From: Halobacterium sp. R2-5
GTDB lineage: Archaea > Halobacteriota > Halobacteria > Halobacteriales > Halobacteriaceae
Reading direction: 5' to 3'
DNA: 64,000 bases
Assembly: GCF_011734195.1 (NCBI RefSeq)
Contig: NZ_JAANTH010000002.1
Span: forward strand, 930,001-994,000
The notes below the pieces were generated by a model, which made no database searches, was not told the DNA's origin, and saw nothing but the letters and a program-made list of their open reading frames with translations. Positions 16,641 through 24,696 of this stretch are shown in pieces. Both the position numbers and the translations under genes were made by a program. Each line of letters opens with the position of its first letter. Position 1 is the first letter of the stretch.

Positions 16641-16958
16641 GGAACCTCGTCGAGCGACGATCGAGTACCGCCCCCGTGGGTTGAAGGAGCAGACGTCGTC
16701 TACCAACTGAGCTTCGATGAGGTGGAGAGTCTGTCGAACGGGTAGCGGGGAAGTTCGCCTATCGGGATTGACTTGCTGAAGCCGTCGGCCGTTCAAGGGG
16801 ACTACCGTTCTCCCGGGGGCGAACGAGTTCCTCGAACGTAGTCCACACGTTCGAGAGACCGAAGAGTACGGTGAGCGACTGGGCGGAGCTGAACCCGGGG
16901 GATGACAGCAGGGCACCGTCTTCGTTTCGTGACTCGACCCGCTGCCGGAGGTGCTGTA
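16641..16958. other. Intergenic stretch, no gene seen
   Basis: Open frames here are short, basic and cysteine/serine-rich, as expected of non-coding GC-rich DNA. Nothing was recognised. Confidence 0.35.
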
Positions 16959-17069
16959 TACTGTAGCTGGATTAGGAAGGTAATCTGACTACACTATGCA
17001 AATACTCGGCCTCTAAACACCGCTGTTTGGTGCTTCTAATCGGATTAGTCTACTAACCCAGCTACAGTA
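16959..17069. repeat. Imperfect inverted repeat upstream of recombinase operon
   Basis: TACTGTAGCTGG at 16959-16970 is inverted exactly as CCAGCTACAGTA at 17058-17069. Similarity continues inward for about 36 bases with several mismatches. The centre is AT-rich and holds a small 'AAACA-N4-TGTTT' dyad. It ends about 40 bases before the small DNA-binding protein gene that precedes a tyrosine recombinase. It may be an operator, a recombination site or an old element end. Confidence 0.5.
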
Positions 17070-17110
17070 CCCCAACTGTTAACCCCCCAGTGGGAGACGC
17101 TCGTAGTACC

Positions 17111-17485
17111 ATGAGCGACGACGTGAAACTCAACGTCACCGTTCCCGAACACCAACGCGACGTCTACGACGACGAAGCCCGCGAAATGGGGTTCAGTAGT
17201 CGCTCCGCGTACGTCCGCGCGATGGTCAACGCTGGACGCCGGGATTTCGGCCTCAACCCCCAGGGGTCGGACGGCGAAAACACCACTCTAGCCGATTTCA
17301 TCGAAGACCGCATCGTCACCACCATCGAGAACGAGGACGGCGTCGGCCGTGACGAGGTCGTCGACGAAGTCGCTGGCGACGTCGAAGCCACCGTCACTGA
17401 CTGCCTCGGCCGGCTCGACGAGACCGGACGGATCGACTACGACATCAAGCGCGACGGTCTCGTCGTCCGCGAAGACGGTGACTGA
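17111..17485 (+). CDS. Small DNA-binding-type protein (DUF5805-like)
   Basis: This is a 124-residue protein. The N-terminal part ('DVKLNVTVPEHQRDVYDD', 'SRSAYVRAMVNAGRRDF') looks like a ribbon-helix-helix domain, and the C-terminal half ('RDEVVDEVAGDVEATVTDCL') like a winged helix, as in the haloarchaeal DUF5805 family. It precedes the tyrosine recombinase by 2 bases, so the two are co-transcribed. A role as accessory factor or repressor for the recombinase is likely. The ATG at 17111 is preferred over an in-frame ATG 21 bases upstream. Confidence 0.75.
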   Translation: MSDDVKLNVTVPEHQRDVYDDEAREMGFSSRSAYVRAMVNAGRRDFGLNPQGSDGENTTLADFIEDRIVTTIENEDGVGRDEVVDEVAGDVEATVTDCLGRLDETGRIDYDIKRDGLVVREDGD

Positions 17486-17487
17486 CT

Positions 17488-18522
17488 GTGGGGCAGTCCA
17501 CCACCGCCGCCAGCGACGATCCGATCGCGACGTTCATCGACGAAATCGAGCTGTACGGCCGGTCGGCGACCACCATCAGTGACTACGAGACGACCCTCGG
17601 ACAGTTCCGCCGACACCTCGAAGACCGGGGCGTCACCGTCGCGGAGGCCACCAGACAGGACTGCCTGCGGTGGATCCAGTCCCTGCGCGATTCCGGATAC
17701 GCGGACGGGTCGATTCGCACGAAAGCCGTCCACGTGAACCGGTTCTACGGGTACATGGTCCAGGCCGGCGCGTTCGACGAGAACCCGATGATGGTCGTGA
17801 TGGAGGAGATGAGCGAACGCGGCGACTCGGCACCGACGCGCCGGCGAGTCAGCGTTCCCGAGATGCAGGCGTTCATCGACGACATCCGCAACCCCCTCCA
17901 CCGGGCGATCGTGTTGACGCTGGCGAAAACGGGGATTCGCGTCGGCGAGCTCTGCAACCTCGACCTGCGAGACGTCCACCTCGACCATCCCGCGAGCACC
18001 GAGTACTACGGCGTCCAGCCGCGGGCCGCGGTGCGGGACCGTTCCAATACGCTGTTCGTCGCTAGCGACATCGACGTCGGCGACGTGGTGAACGGCGGGG
18101 AGCGAACGGAAGGGAACAAACGCCACCGGGACACGCGGATTCCCGTCGACGAGGAGTTACAGCGAGCACTCGTGGAGTGGTTGGCCGTCCGTCCGGACGT
18201 TCCCGGGGACGGCGAGCCGCTGTTCGTGAACATCTCCACCGCGTACGGGGAGCGACTGACGAGTGGCATGGTGCGGTCGTACGTCACCGCGTTGGCGAGA
18301 GAACGCGGCTGGTACACGACCGGCGCGGGCGTCGAGGAGAACGTCACCCCCCACTACTTCCGGCACTTCTTCACGACGCAGATGCGGCGTCGCACTGGCG
18401 AGGGGTACCTCGTGAAGTACCTCCGCGGGGACGTCGGTGACGTGATGGACCGGTACACGCACAACTGGGAAGAGCTGGTTCGAGAGCCGTACCTCGAACA
18501 CTCCTTCCGGTTGTCCGAGTGA
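17488..18522 (+). CDS. Tyrosine recombinase/integrase (XerC/D-like)
   Basis: This 344-residue recombinase has an N-terminal SAM-like core-binding domain ('TTISDYETTLGQFRRHLEDRG') and a C-terminal catalytic domain. Catalytic residues are visible: Arg in 'TGIRVGEL' (about residue 154), His and Arg in 'TPHYFRHFFTT' (about 288-291) and Tyr in 'MDRYTHNWEE' (about 325). It cuts and rejoins DNA through a tyrosyl intermediate. The start is GTG, 2 bases after the upstream gene. It may be a resident chromosomal recombinase or an island integrase; no att duplication of tRNA-Glu was found. Confidence 0.87.
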   Translation: MGQSTTAASDDPIATFIDEIELYGRSATTISDYETTLGQFRRHLEDRGVTVAEATRQDCLRWIQSLRDSGYADGSIRTKAVHVNRFYGYMVQAGAFDENPMMVVMEEMSERGDSAPTRRRVSVPEMQAFIDDIRNPLHRAIVLTLAKTGIRVGELCNLDLRDVHLDHPASTEYYGVQPRAAVRDRSNTLFVASDIDVGDVVNGGERTEGNKRHRDTRIPVDEELQRALVEWLAVRPDVPGDGEPLFVNISTAYGERLTSGMVRSYVTALARERGWYTTGAGVEENVTPHYFRHFFTTQMRRRTGEGYLVKYLRGDVGDVMDRYTHNWEELVREPYLEHSFRLSE

Positions 18523-18699
18523 TTCGATACTGCTCGGTGCGAAATTTGTAAACTCTATTCTAGGATATAGACTGCGTCCATCGCGTTTCGACCTCCGGAC
18601 GAACGGTGGTCCTCGTCGCGTTCTACGTGTACCGCTCGAGAACACGATTCCAGAATCTGGATTTCAGCACGTCAGTCGACGATCTTCGTCGCTACTCGG

Positions 18700-19692
18700 T
18701 CACTCGCTCGGGTCGTCGGTGACCCGGAGCGAGCGCTCGTAGTAGGTGTCTTCGTACTGTATCATCTCCGGCTCGTTCGCCTGGACGCCGGCGTCTTTCC
18801 GGACGTTCCCGTCGATGAAGGGGCGCCTGTCGAGCGCGCGAAGCAGTTCCTCGTAGGCGTCCGAGAACGGGTGGGTTTCACTGTAGCCGTCGGCTCTGGC
18901 TTCGGTGAGTATCCGCCGGGCGTCGGTCGAGAGGTCCGCCTGTGAGACTCGCGCGCCGACGAACGTGGCTCTGAGAATCGCCTCCATTCGGCCGGGGTCT
19001 CCGGCGACTGGTTCGGCCGTCGGGCGGTAGACGGCCTCGTGGAACTGCTCGTGAGTGAGTTCGACCTCGTAGGTGGTGTCCCGGTAGGTGACGTAGTCGG
19101 GGCCGTCTTCGGCGAGCAGTTCGCTCTCCTCGCGGGCCGCATCGCTTCGATAGACGTACCCGCCGCGCTGGACCAGCCCCACCGGGTAGCCGCCCTCGTT
19201 GCCCCGGGCCCGCGCAGCGAAGTGGGCGACACGGACCGCTCGCTGGTCGCCGTCGGGCAGGGCTCCGTCTTCGCTCCCGTCGACGGGTGTCGCGGTCGAA
19301 CCTTCGGCCTCGAACAGTCGGAGCACCGGATGGGTTTCGGTGACCTCGTCGACGACGACCGAGCCCAGTTGGTAGTAGGTCTCCTCGTGGAGGACGTAGG
19401 CGGGGTCGTCGGGACTCGCGAAGAAGGGTCTGCGGTGCTGGGTCGTGTACCGCTCGTCGTTCAGCGCGGCGTCGAGCGCCTGGTCGTCCCAGGTGTCGTC
19501 GGGGTCGTCGCGCTCGTGGACGTACCTGTTCCGGAGCGGGCCGTCGATTCGCGCGAGCGACAGTGTGAGCTCTATCCCAGTGTCCTCACTCGCGGTGTCG
19601 TCGCTGAATCCGAGACAGCCCGCGGACGCCGTGATTCCGGCGGCCAGTCCGCTCGCGAGGAGGGCCCGGCGAGAGAGCGAGAAGTCGCGCAT
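18700..19692 (-). CDS. Tat-exported lipoprotein
   Basis: This 330-residue protein starts 'MRDFSLSRRALLASGLAAG' with a Tat motif (SRRALL) and a lipobox 'SAGC' at about residues 23-26. It should be folded in the cytoplasm, exported by Tat and anchored by a lipidated cysteine. The mature part is acidic and includes repeated 'YY..' segments such as 'HEETYYQLGSVVV' and 'YEDTYYERSLRV', suggesting two related beta units. It has no enzymatic motif I recognise. It stands alone between the recombinase and the MOSC gene. Confidence 0.8.
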   Translation of the reverse strand: MRDFSLSRRALLASGLAAGITASAGCLGFSDDTASEDTGIELTLSLARIDGPLRNRYVHERDDPDDTWDDQALDAALNDERYTTQHRRPFFASPDDPAYVLHEETYYQLGSVVVDEVTETHPVLRLFEAEGSTATPVDGSEDGALPDGDQRAVRVAHFAARARGNEGGYPVGLVQRGGYVYRSDAAREESELLAEDGPDYVTYRDTTYEVELTHEQFHEAVYRPTAEPVAGDPGRMEAILRATFVGARVSQADLSTDARRILTEARADGYSETHPFSDAYEELLRALDRRPFIDGNVRKDAGVQANEPEMIQYEDTYYERSLRVTDDPSE

Positions 19693-19790
19693 ATCGTGTC
19701 CTCGGCACAGTCACGCAAAGTAGTTCTCCAGACTCAAGTCGCCGTTTGAGCAACCGTTCGCGGACGCTCGTTCGTACGACGTCGAGACTC

Positions 19791-20279
19791 CTACTCGAGC
19801 GGTTCTATCTTGTCGGACGGCCGGATAACTCCGCCTTCGAGGATGTCCGCGCGAAGCCCGCCGCGGTGAGCCAGTGGCTCCAAGACGTCCTTCTCGGTGA
19901 CGCGCTGCAGGTACCCGCAGGGCTCACACAGCCGGTCGCCGCGACAGACGACCTCGCCGACGCGGAAGCGCTCGCCGACGAGGTGGTTCAGCGCGGCGTC
20001 CCGGGTGACGATGTTCCGGCGGTGCTCCCCGGGCGCGAGTTCGATACCCGCCTCGCGCTCGATCCCCTCGATGGCTTCCCGCTCGATGAGCGTCAGATCG
20101 TAGCCACCGGGGCGCTGCTCGTCCGGCCCCCACTCGACGAACGTTCCGGTCTCGATCTCGTGGAAGTACCGGTCCCCACGGAGGCCGCCAGGGACGGCCT
20201 CGACGTCGCTCCGTTCGACCATCTCGGCTTCGGCCGCCGGAGCAGTGAAGATACGCTCGACAGTTCCCGCGCCGTTCAT
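19791..20279 (-). CDS. MOSC-domain protein
   Basis: This 162-residue protein consists of one MOSC domain, the beta-barrel found in molybdenum cofactor sulfurase C-termini and YiiM-type proteins. Visible blocks are 'PGGLRGDRYF' near residue 31, 'RRNIVTRDAALNHLVGERF' and the conserved cysteine region 'LCEPCGYLQ' near residue 118. Such proteins bind sulfur or Moco; the exact role is unknown. The ATG at 20277-20279 is chosen over one five codons upstream. It lies downstream of the phzF-like gene on the same strand. Confidence 0.85.
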   Translation of the reverse strand: MNGAGTVERIFTAPAAEAEMVERSDVEAVPGGLRGDRYFHEIETGTFVEWGPDEQRPGGYDLTLIEREAIEGIEREAGIELAPGEHRRNIVTRDAALNHLVGERFRVGEVVCRGDRLCEPCGYLQRVTEKDVLEPLAHRGGLRADILEGGVIRPSDKIEPLE

Positions 20280-20344
20280 ACTACAGCGTCTCACTACGTC
20301 GGCAAATCTCTTGCGTGAGGCGCTATCGGAGCGCCGCTACGTGT

Positions 20345-21229
20345 TCACTCGAGCCGGCCGTCTAAGACCGGACTCACGCGTCCGCCGACTTCGACGTCGA
20401 TTCCGTCTGGCGAGCTTGCCGCTCGAAGGTGGAGGAGCGAAGGACGGTCCATCTCGTAGCCCTGTTCGACAGTGACCGCGATCTCGTCCGTGTCGAGGTA
20501 GTCGTGCTCGACGAGGTAGGCGGCGAGACAACCGTTCGAGGAGCCCGTCGCGGGGTCTTCTGGGACCCCGGAACAGTCGGCGAACACACGGACGTGCAGG
20601 TCGTTGTCCTCGACCGTCTCGGGAGCGAACACGAGCACGTTGAGGTTGCCGTAGTCGTCGATGAGTCGGTCGTAGTACGGCTCCGGTTGCGTCTCGGCTC
20701 GCTGGACGGCGTCAAGGGAGGTCAAGGGGACGACGACCGTGGGGAGACCCGTCGAGACGAGCCTGATCGGGTGGGAGTCGTCGATATCCGCCGTGTCGAG
20801 GCCGAGGATGTCCGCGAACAGCTCCGGGGAGAACTCGTCGTCGAAGGTCGGCTGAATCTGGCGCATCCAGTAGGTCTCCTCGCCGTCGTGGTCTTCGACC
20901 CAGACGGGAATCTGGCCGACGCCGAGGTCGAGCACCACTTCCTCCGGGCGGTCGTCTCGGAGGTACTCTCGAATGACGAACGCCGTCCCGAGTGTCGGAT
21001 GGCCGGCGAACGGAATCTCCTCGGCGGGGTCGAAGATCCGGACGTCGTAGCCCCCGACTGTCGCGTCGGCTGATTCGACGAACGTCGCTTCGGAGAAGTT
21101 CGTCTCGCGGGTGAACGCGAGCATCTCGTCGGTAGCGAGGTTCGACGCGTCACGGACGACTGCCAGCTGGTTTCCCGTGTACTTCCCCTGCGCGAACACG
21201 TCCACGAAGTGAACTCGATTTGTCGACAT
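20345..21229 (-). CDS. PhzF-family isomerase-like protein
   Basis: This 294-residue protein has the diaminopimelate epimerase-like PhzF fold. The catalytic Glu lies in 'TNFSEATFV' (about residue 45), and the signatures 'EIPFAGHPTLGTAFV' (about 71) and 'EDPATGSSNGCLAAYL' (about 215) are clear. Members isomerise phenazine precursors or have unknown substrates; no other phenazine gene is nearby, so phenazine synthesis is not implied. Confidence 0.88.
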   Translation of the reverse strand: MSTNRVHFVDVFAQGKYTGNQLAVVRDASNLATDEMLAFTRETNFSEATFVESADATVGGYDVRIFDPAEEIPFAGHPTLGTAFVIREYLRDDRPEEVVLDLGVGQIPVWVEDHDGEETYWMRQIQPTFDDEFSPELFADILGLDTADIDDSHPIRLVSTGLPTVVVPLTSLDAVQRAETQPEPYYDRLIDDYGNLNVLVFAPETVEDNDLHVRVFADCSGVPEDPATGSSNGCLAAYLVEHDYLDTDEIAVTVEQGYEMDRPSLLHLRAASSPDGIDVEVGGRVSPVLDGRLE

Positions 21230-21327
21230 TTGCGCCTACCAACTCGCGGCCGGCGAATATTTGTAGCGGTTCTGACGGGGACGAGTCGTAGTGGCTCCGG
21301 GAATCGTTTCTCGGACTCGGTGCAGCC

Positions 21328-21465
21328 TCAGCTTCGACAGGACGCACAACAGACCGTCTCGTCGTCGAGCCGGAGCGGGTTCTCCCCCGACAGCCTCGAC
21401 CCGCAGCGCTCACAGGCCAGTGATTCGACGGGGTCGTACTCCTCGAGGAGGTCGAGGTAGATCGC
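21328..21465 (-). other. In-frame coding tail beyond the methylase stop (zinc-finger-like)
   Basis: Directly after the TAG stop of the DNA methylase gene, the same frame stays open for 45 codons to a TGA at 21328-21330. The tail reads as normal haloarchaeal protein: 'AIYLDLLEEYDPVESLA' then two cysteine pairs in 'CERCGSRLSGENP' and 'VCCASC'. It contains no start codon of its own. I infer that it was once part of the methylase, or is reached by readthrough. Confidence 0.5.
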
Positions 21466-23751
21466 CTATTCGCCGCGGGTGTTGTCCTGAATGATGCCGT
21501 AGATCTCCTGGACGACCTCCTTCGCGGTCATCGGCTCCTCGCCGCGGCGGACCTCGCCGTGGTGTTTGGAGTACTCCTGGAAGCACTCCCCCATCTCGAT
21601 GACGCCGATGTCGCCGTCTTTCAGTTCGCGGTTCTCCTCGAGGACTTCCCGGGTCTCCTCGGCGGTGCGGACGATGCGGCGCCGCAGGGCGTTCCAGGAG
21701 ATCGGCTGCCGGTCGTCGGTGGGTCTGGCGACGATGACGGTGTCGAAGGAGACGGCTTCCCGTGCCTCTTGGAACTTGTTCAGGTCGGAGTTTATCGGGT
21801 ACGTGGCGGTGACCTCGAACCCGGTCTCGCAGAGCGACTCCAGTAGCTCGCCCCACGACTCCTCGTCGCTGTGGTGGTACGTGAACGCCAGCACGCCGTC
21901 GTCGACGAGCGCCGTGTGGATCGTGTCGAACGCCTCGCCGATCTCGCGCTCGAAGTCCTCGACCGTCTTGTTCTGGGCGGGGTTAGTGACGATGCTCCCG
22001 TCGCGGGGCGTCGCGTCGTCGTCGAACGCATCGTAGGTGTCCGACAGCAGGAGCCGGAGCCAGACGTAGAAGTAGTCCGCCAGCTCCGAGTACATCACGT
22101 TGTTGTAGTACGGCGGGTCGGTGATCACCGCGTCGTACTCGTCCTCGTCGGTGATCGACCGCATGTCGCCCCGGCTGATCGACGCGTTCTCCCCGATGGG
22201 TTGGGCGAACGGCGCCGACTCCCGGGAGTGGCCGTCCTCGTCCACGTAGCGCTCGGTCGGGCTGTTGGCGTACTCGACTCCGGACAAGACCATGTCGACG
22301 CTGTTCTCGAACGTGCCGCGTCCCGCTCGCGTCCCCCAGACGTTGTTCTCGACGATCTCGGTCTGGGGGACGAACGCGTTCAGCCGGAAGATGCCCTCGA
22401 TCTTGTTCGCCGGCATGTTGTAGATCGAGAACGTGTTCTGGAACATCAGCGCGTCCGAGAACGCGAGCAGCAGGTACTCCCGGGCGTCCTCGTCGTCCAC
22501 GTCGTCGATGGCCCGCAGGAGCGCGCTCAGGCACCGCAACTGACGGGGGTTGTAGAGGTCGGTCCAGCGCTCGTAGCCGTGCTCGAAGATGTCGTGTGCG
22601 CCCGGCGCCGAGCCGCTGAACTGGGTCGAGGCCGTGTACCACCCGGCGGGAATCTCCCTGTCGGGCACGTACTCCCGGAGGTCCTCGGACGCCTCCCACG
22701 CCCGCTCGGCGGCGTCGATCCGCTCGCGGTCGGCCGGGCTGATCGACTTGTACCCCTTGTACACGTTCCTGTCGCGGCCCTCGTCGTCGCAGTGGTGGCA
22801 GTAGTACTCGATGGCGTACGGCCGGAGGTCGAAGTCAGACCGCTCCTCGATGGCGTCGGCGACGCCGTACTTCTGCCCGCAGTCCGGGCAGGTGTACTTG
22901 CCCCGCGAGACGTTCCCGTTCTCGGGCACGTACTCGTGGCCGCAGTCCGCACACTCGGTCTCGGTGTGCCAGTCCTCGGTCAGCGAGACGGTGCCGCAGT
23001 CCGGACAGCAGACGTTGTACTTGTCGCTGTTCCCGTACCGGCCCTTCGCGACGCGGTAGTCCTTGAACAGCGAGACGGTGTGCCCGCAGGAGACGCAGTC
23101 GAGTTCCTTCACCCAGAAGGTGTACATCACGTCCGCCTCGTGGTCCCCGTGGGGACAGGGCGTCCGGTAGTACTCCTGGATCTCCTCGGCGACGGCTTCC
23201 CGCACCTGTTCGAAGGCCGTCGCTACGTCCTCGGCGTCGGTCCGGCCGGCGTCGAGTTCCTTCTTCGTGACGAACCACGCCACCGGATTGAGGTCCATCC
23301 CCACCGTCTCCGCGCCGAAGCGGGAGGCCTCGACGAGGGAGGTGCCGCCGCCCATGAACGGGTCCAGAACTTTCTTGTCGTCGATGCGGACGTCCTTCGG
23401 GTAGAACTCCCAGAGCGACTCGGGATCACCTGAGTCCACTTCGGAGACCGCCTTCAGGCGGTCCGCTTCGTCGACGCCGTTCGCACCGGGGGGCTGGTTC
23501 TGCCCGGGTTCGTACACAGAGACGTCCGACGCGTCGGTGTCCTCGTCGAGCAGCGAGTACAGCGAGATCGCGCGGAACAGACACCCCGGCCGCCGCGCCC
23601 ACCACTTGTGCATCGTGTAGACGGGGCGGTAGTGCTGCTTGGCCCGGCTCTCCTTTTCCGCGATATCGTTCACGTGCTCGATCGGGAATCCGTTCTCGAT
23701 GGGGAGTTCGGGGCGGTCGCCCGACTGGTCGCCCCGTGGATTCCGAGACAT
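21466..23751 (-). CDS. DUF1156-type (COG1743) DNA methylase with zinc ribbons
   Basis: This is a 761-residue putative adenine-type DNA methyltransferase. The N-terminal DUF1156-like block 'KQHYRPVYTMHKWWARRPGC' precedes SAM motif I 'DPFMGGGTSLVEA' (130-142). Five cysteine pairs (C219/222, C249/252, C267/270, C288/291, C318/321) form zinc-ribbon-like insertions, and catalytic motif IV 'DPPYYN' lies at 545-550. Relatives occur in predicted defence loci beside DUF499 ATPases and helicases, but no such partner is present here. It ends at a TAG followed in frame by a zinc-finger-like tail, so it may be truncated. Confidence 0.85.
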   Translation of the reverse strand: MSRNPRGDQSGDRPELPIENGFPIEHVNDIAEKESRAKQHYRPVYTMHKWWARRPGCLFRAISLYSLLDEDTDASDVSVYEPGQNQPPGANGVDEADRLKAVSEVDSGDPESLWEFYPKDVRIDDKKVLDPFMGGGTSLVEASRFGAETVGMDLNPVAWFVTKKELDAGRTDAEDVATAFEQVREAVAEEIQEYYRTPCPHGDHEADVMYTFWVKELDCVSCGHTVSLFKDYRVAKGRYGNSDKYNVCCPDCGTVSLTEDWHTETECADCGHEYVPENGNVSRGKYTCPDCGQKYGVADAIEERSDFDLRPYAIEYYCHHCDDEGRDRNVYKGYKSISPADRERIDAAERAWEASEDLREYVPDREIPAGWYTASTQFSGSAPGAHDIFEHGYERWTDLYNPRQLRCLSALLRAIDDVDDEDAREYLLLAFSDALMFQNTFSIYNMPANKIEGIFRLNAFVPQTEIVENNVWGTRAGRGTFENSVDMVLSGVEYANSPTERYVDEDGHSRESAPFAQPIGENASISRGDMRSITDEDEYDAVITDPPYYNNVMYSELADYFYVWLRLLLSDTYDAFDDDATPRDGSIVTNPAQNKTVEDFEREIGEAFDTIHTALVDDGVLAFTYHHSDEESWGELLESLCETGFEVTATYPINSDLNKFQEAREAVSFDTVIVARPTDDRQPISWNALRRRIVRTAEETREVLEENRELKDGDIGVIEMGECFQEYSKHHGEVRRGEEPMTAKEVVQEIYGIIQDNTRGE

Positions 23752-24013
23752 CTACTACCCGCAGAGTGTCCGCTCTCTGTGAAAAGCCGTCCGGTTCGGC
23801 CGGGTGAGAGCGTGCGCTGGAAGAACCCGATTCGCGCGAGAGCCTGGACAGAGCACTTCCACCGGGGAAGTACGCAGCCCGCGAACTCTCGCACGCTGCG
23901 AGCGCTCGGGACACCCCCTCGTACAGAGACACCCACACCGATCCTCCCTTCGGTCGAACCTACCAGCGTCTGCCACTCCCTCCCACTGGCCGTCCCCTTC
24001 TGGAGGGGTTTCG
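23752..24013. other. Intergenic stretch, no gene seen
   Basis: This contains the methylase promoter region (minus strand). No further gene, RNA or repeat was recognised. Confidence 0.35.
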
Positions 24014-24184
24014 CTATTCGCGGCGCTGCCGGTGCTGTTCCCGCAGCTCTCGCTTCCGGTCGTCGATCGCGTACCGGATGCACTGTTTCGTCTGGCCGGT
24101 CGCCTCGCTGAGCGCGGCTTCGAGTTTACGGAGCGTGTCGTCGCCCTCGTAGACCGCGGCGAAGTCGGAAGAACGGCCGGTCAC
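24014..24184 (-). CDS. Small acidic/charged protein, unknown
   Basis: A GTG at 24182-24184 opens a 56-residue frame whose composition is protein-like, unlike the surrounding frames: 'FAAVYEGDDTLRKLEAAL' then 'SEATGQTKQCIRYAIDD', ending in charged helix 'RKRELREQHRQRRE'. A degenerate relative ('GVYETDETLRKPEAALGDL') lies at about 51915-52000, which supports a real gene family. The family is not recognised; the helical, charged C-terminus would suit a small DNA- or RNA-binding protein. The start is uncertain. Confidence 0.5.
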   Translation of the reverse strand: MTGRSSDFAAVYEGDDTLRKLEAALSEATGQTKQCIRYAIDDRKRELREQHRQRRE

Positions 24185-24696
24185 ACGAACGGAAGGCGTC
24201 CACGAGGGGTAAGGACTGCGCTTGTCGTGAACGGTGGCTCTCGCCCTCGACGGTTAGCGCTCGGAATCACCCACGGTAGCGCCGGCGAGGTCCCGTAGCT
24301 GTGTGGCCGAGTGCGGGCCGACATTGACTCTCTTCCGTCGGGGACACGGGTGCGCTGGGACGGGCAATCGACCGCAAACGCTGGAACGGGAGCGCTCTCT
24401 CGTCGCGACGAGCGCCAGAACGCGGACCGTCCGGATGAGCCCTCCGCGAGCGTACCGGGAGCGTAGCGTCGACAGTGCGGTGTCCGTGTGCGTTCGCTAG
24501 TAGCCGGTGCAGCCCGCGTGCGTAGCCGACGACGAGAAGATGCTTAGTAGGACGAGGGGCCACCAGCCCCATCCATCCCGCCGTCCATTCCACGGGAGTG
24601 ACCGCCGCCGTACTGCGCGGAACCGACCCCGGAAAATGCGGTCGACAGGACGGAGTCCGCGGTACTACGAACGACGGTGGTCGTGAACTCGGAGGT
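24185..24696. other. Gene-poor stretch between small ORF and trxB
   Basis: No convincing gene was seen. On the minus strand, in the same frame as trxB and after its TGA, 49 codons remain open and end in a glycine-rich 'GGGHSRGMDGGMDGAGG' tail before a TAA near 24546. There is no start codon upstream, so I treat it as a remnant or chance frame. Confidence 0.3.

Noticed and set aside
20345-21229. Phenazine biosynthesis
   Set aside because: Only a PhzF-like gene is present; no other phz genes are nearby and the family has many non-phenazine members.
21466-21468. TAG read as pyrrolysine in the methylase
   Set aside because: No pylT or pylS-like gene is visible and other genes here use TAG as an ordinary stop (mptE, photolyase, integrase neighbours).
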